Origin: Chlorocebus sabaeus
Lineage: Eukaryota; Chordata; Mammalia; Primates; Cercopithecidae
Reading direction: 5' to 3'
NCBI RefSeq assembly: GCF_047675955.1
Contig: NC_132916.1
Location: forward strand, 71,727,481-71,791,480
DNA: 64,000 bases
The position numbers were made by a program, and so were the translations under genes. This document shows positions 61,238 to 64,000 of this stretch, in pieces. Every line of letters begins with the position of its first letter. The stretch's first letter is position 1. Below the pieces are notes generated by a model. The model saw only the letters and a list, made by a program, of their open reading frames with translations, did no database searches and was not told the DNA's origin.

Positions 61238-64000
61238 TTTCCTTTTTCACCATAGCCCTCTAAGGGCTTCCAAATATCCCTTTGTCAATTCCACAAGAAC
61301 AGCCTTAGCGATAGCCTTCCTGAAGCGAAAGACGTAACTCTGTGAGATGAATTAACAGAACACAGAGCAGTTTGTCAGAAAGCTTCTTTCCAGTTTTGAA
61401 CGGAAGATATTTCCTTTTTCACCATAGCCCTCTATGGGCTTCCAAATATCCCTTTGCCAATTCCACAAGAACAGCCTTAGCGAAAGGCTTCTTGAAGGGA
61501 AAGATGTAACTCTGTGAGATGAATTAACAGAACACAGAGAAGTTTCTCAGAAAACTTCTTTCCAGTTTGAAACGGAAGATATTTCCTTTTTCACCATAGC
61601 CTTCTATGGGCTTCCAAATATCCCTTTGCCAATTCCACAAGAACAGCCTTAGCGAAAGGCTTCTTGAAGAGAAAGATGTAACTCTGTGAGATGAATTAAC
61701 AGAACACAGAGCAGTTTCTCAGAAAGCTTCTTTCCAGTTTGGAACAGAAGATATTTCCTTTTTCCCCATAGCCCTCTATGGGCTTCCAAATATCCCTTTG
61801 CCAATTCCACAAGAACAGCCTTAGCGAAAGGCTTCTTGAAGGGAAAGATGTAACTCTGTGAGATGAATTAACAGAACACAGAGCAGTTTCTCAGAAAGCT
61901 TCTTTCCAGTTTTGAACGGAAGATATTTCCTTTTTCACCATAGCCCTCTATGGGGTTCCAAATATCCCTTTGCCAATTCCACAAGAACAGGTTTAGCGAA
62001 AGGCTTCTTGAAGGGAAAGATGTAACTCTGTGAGATGAATTAACAGAACACAGAGCAGTTTCTCAGAAAGCTTCTTTCCAGTTTGGAACAGAAGATATTT
62101 CCTTTTTCCCCATAGCCCTCTATGGGCTTCCAAATATCCCTTTGCCAATTCCACAAGAACAGCCTTAGCGAAAGGCTTCTTGAAGGGAAAGATGTAACTC
62201 TGTGAGATGAATTAACAGAACACAGAGCAGTTTCTCAGAAAGCTTCTTTTCAGTTTTGAACGGAAGATATTTCCTTTTTCACCATAGCCCTCTATGGGCT
62301 TCCAAATATCCCTTTGCCAATTCCACAAGAACAGCCTTAGCGAAAGGCTTCTTGAAGGGAAAGATGTAACTCTGTGAGATGAATTAACAGAACACAGAGC
62401 ATTTTCTCAGAAAGCTTCTTTCCAGTTTTGAACGGAAGATATTTCCTTTTTCACCATAGCCCTCTATGGGCTTCCAAATATCCCTTTGCCAATTCCACAA
62501 GAACAGCCTTAGCGAAAGGCTTCCTGCAGGGAAAGATGTAACTCTGTGAGATGAATTAACAGAACACAGAGCAGTTTCTCAAAATGCTTCTTTCCAGTTT
62601 TGAACGGAAGATATTTCCTTTTTCACCATAGCCCTCTATGGGCTTCCAAATATCCCTTTGCCAATTCCACAAGAACAGCCTTAGCGAAAGGCTTCTTGAA
62701 GGGAAAGATGTAACTCTGTGAGATGAATTAACAGAACACAGAGCAGTTTCTCAGAAAGCTTCTTTCCAGTTTTGAACGGAAGATATTTCCTTTTTCACCA
62801 TAGCCCTCTATGGGCTTCCAAATATCCCTTTGCCAATTCCACAAGAACAGCCTTAGCGAAAGGCTTCTTGAAGGGAAAGATGTAACTCTGTGAGATGAAT
62901 TAACAGAACACAGAGCAGTTTCTCAGAAAGCTTCTTTCCAGTTTTGAACGGAAGATATTTCCTTTTTCACCATAGCCCTCTATGGGCTTCCAAATATCCC
63001 TTTGCCAATTCCACAAGAACAGCCTTAGCGAAAGGCTTCTTGAAGTGAAAGATGTAACTCTGTGAGATGAATTAACAGAACACAGGGCAGTTTCTCAGAA
63101 AGCTTCTTTCCAGTTTTGAAGGGCAGATATTTCCTTTTTCACCATAGCCCTCTATGGGCTTCCAAATATCCCTTTGCCAATTCCACAAGAACAGCCTTAG
63201 CGAAAGGCTTCTTGAAGGGAAAGATGTAACTCTGTGAGATGAATTAACAGAACACAGAGCAGTTTCTCAGAAAGCTTCTTTCCAGTTTTGAACGGAAGAT
63301 ATTTCCTTTTTCACTATAGCCCTCTATGGGCTTCCAAATATCCCTTTGCCAATTCCACAAGAACAGCCTTAGCGAAAGGCTTCTTGAAGGGAAAGATGTA
63401 ACTCTGTGAGATGAATTAACAGAACACAGAGCAGTTTCTCAGAAAGCTTCTTTCCAGTTTTGAACGGAAGATATTTCCTTTTTCACCATAGCCCTCTATG
63501 AGCTTCCAAATATCCCTTTGCCAATTCCACAAGAACAGCCTTAGCGAAAGGCTTCTTGAAGGGAAAGTTGTAACTCTGTGAGATGAATTAACAGAACACA
63601 GAGCAGTTTCTCAGAAAGCTTCTTTCCAGTTTTGTACGGAAGATATTTCCTTTTTCACCATAGCCCTCTATGGGCTTCCAAATATCCCTTTGCCAATTCC
63701 ACAAGAACAGCCTTAGCGAAAGGCTTCTTGAAGGGAAAGACGTAACTCTGTGAGATGAATTAACAGAACACAGAGCAGTTTCTCAGAAAGCTTCTTTCCA
63801 GTTTTGAACGGAAGATATTTCCTTTTTCACCATAGCCCTCTATGGGCTTCCAAATATCCCTTTGCCAATTCCACAAGAACAGCCTTAGCGAAAGGCTTCT
63901 TGGAGGGAAAGATGTAACTCTGTGAGATGAATTAACAGAACACAGAGCAGTTTCTCAGAAAGCTTATTTCCAGTTTTGAAAGGAAGATATTTCCTTTTTC
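61238..64000 (-). repeat. Block J copy 2 and start of a third super-repeat copy
   Basis: After block J copy 2 (to 61753), the sequence follows 43525-45255: TTTGGAACAG/CCCCATAG units (61741, 62083), GCATTTTCTC (62400), CTTCCTGCAG, CAAAATGCTT (about 62579), CACTATAG (63313), AAAGTTGTAAC, GACGTAAC, CTTGGAGG and AAAGCTTATTT (63961). Three additional monomers lie between 62613 and 63300, one with GAAGTGAAAG and GAAGGGCAG. The window ends inside this copy. Confidence 0.85.

Larger units (their letters stand above)
1..64000 (-). repeat. Alpha satellite (alphoid) array, 172-bp monomers
   Basis: The whole window is a head-to-tail array of a 172-bp monomer, about 41% GC by count of the consensus. The GATA marker ends at 20, 192, 364 and so on to 63989, giving 372 intervals. 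All monomers face the same way, and the conventional alphoid orientation is the minus strand. Nearly every monomer has one HindIII site. Monomers differ from consensus by roughly zero to ten bases. This matches the 172-bp HindIII alphoid repeat of African green monkey as I remember it. Such DNA forms the centromere core, where CENP-A nucleosomes and the kinetochore assemble; whether this stretch is the active part cannot be told from sequence. Both window ends lie inside the array. Confidence 0.98.

Noticed and set aside
1..64000. CRISPR-like array (regular repeats)
   Set aside because: The entire 172-bp unit is conserved with no unique spacers, and the sequence is recognisable primate alphoid DNA.
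1..64000. Dimeric alphoid repeat as in macaques and baboons
   Set aside because: Neighbouring monomers do not alternate between two classes. Variants follow block order over many monomers instead of an A-B pattern.
1..64000. A single fixed higher-order repeat length
   Set aside because: Offsets between copies (516, 860, 1,032, 1,890, 3,268, 3,440, 8,079 and about 25,000 bp) share only the 172-bp step, and no one period spans the window.

Overview
The window is one uninterrupted block of centromeric alpha satellite (alphoid) DNA from a primate. It contains no genes. The 172-bp monomer is repeated head to tail in one orientation from the first base to the last. Read on the minus strand it has the standard alphoid order, with the conserved GGATATTTGGA and GGAAATATCTTC-type blocks. 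Counting from the GATA marker ending at 20 to the same marker ending at 63989 gives 372 repeat intervals: 372 x 172 = 63,984, observed 63,969, and the missing 15 bases are exactly the 15 single-base deletions I found by eye. The sequence, the HindIII site (AAGCTT) in nearly every monomer and the lack of dimeric A/B alternation match, as I remember it, the 172-bp alpha satellite of African green monkey (Chlorocebus) and related Cercopithecini. Genus is an inference; Old World monkey alphoid DNA is secure.

No monomer contains a CENP-B box. Instead nearly all carry the alternative pJ-alpha (A-box type) motif TTCCTTTTYCACCRTAG. Each consensus monomer also has three six-base A/T runs, two CpGs and two strong short inverted repeats. 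I saw no transposable element, inversion, unique sequence, tRNA, rRNA or believable coding region.

Above the monomer level there is rich structure. Monomers carry private substitutions, and these occur in the same order in many places, so the array is a patchwork of duplicated blocks. The clearest are: a 19-monomer tandem duplication (8125-11392 and 11393-14660); an 18-monomer block present three times (12748, 28052, 36131); a 28-monomer block repeated 8,079 bp apart (26333 and 34412); a 5-monomer tandem pair (32864-34583) recopied at 54359-56078; 6- and 3-monomer tandem pairs (21173-23236, 24613-25644); and a 21-monomer block at 22549 and 48340. Several of these lie in the same order twice, giving a collinear super-repeat of about 25 kb (about 12.7-27.9 kb against 36.1-57.5 kb). 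Its copies differ by gains or losses of whole monomers, and a third partial copy begins near 61.75 kb.

The layout therefore reads as an array evolving by unequal exchange or replication-based amplification in whole-monomer steps, without a fixed higher-order repeat length. Coordinates of block ends are hand-derived to monomer resolution, and base-level identity was sampled at diagnostic variants rather than computed by alignment.
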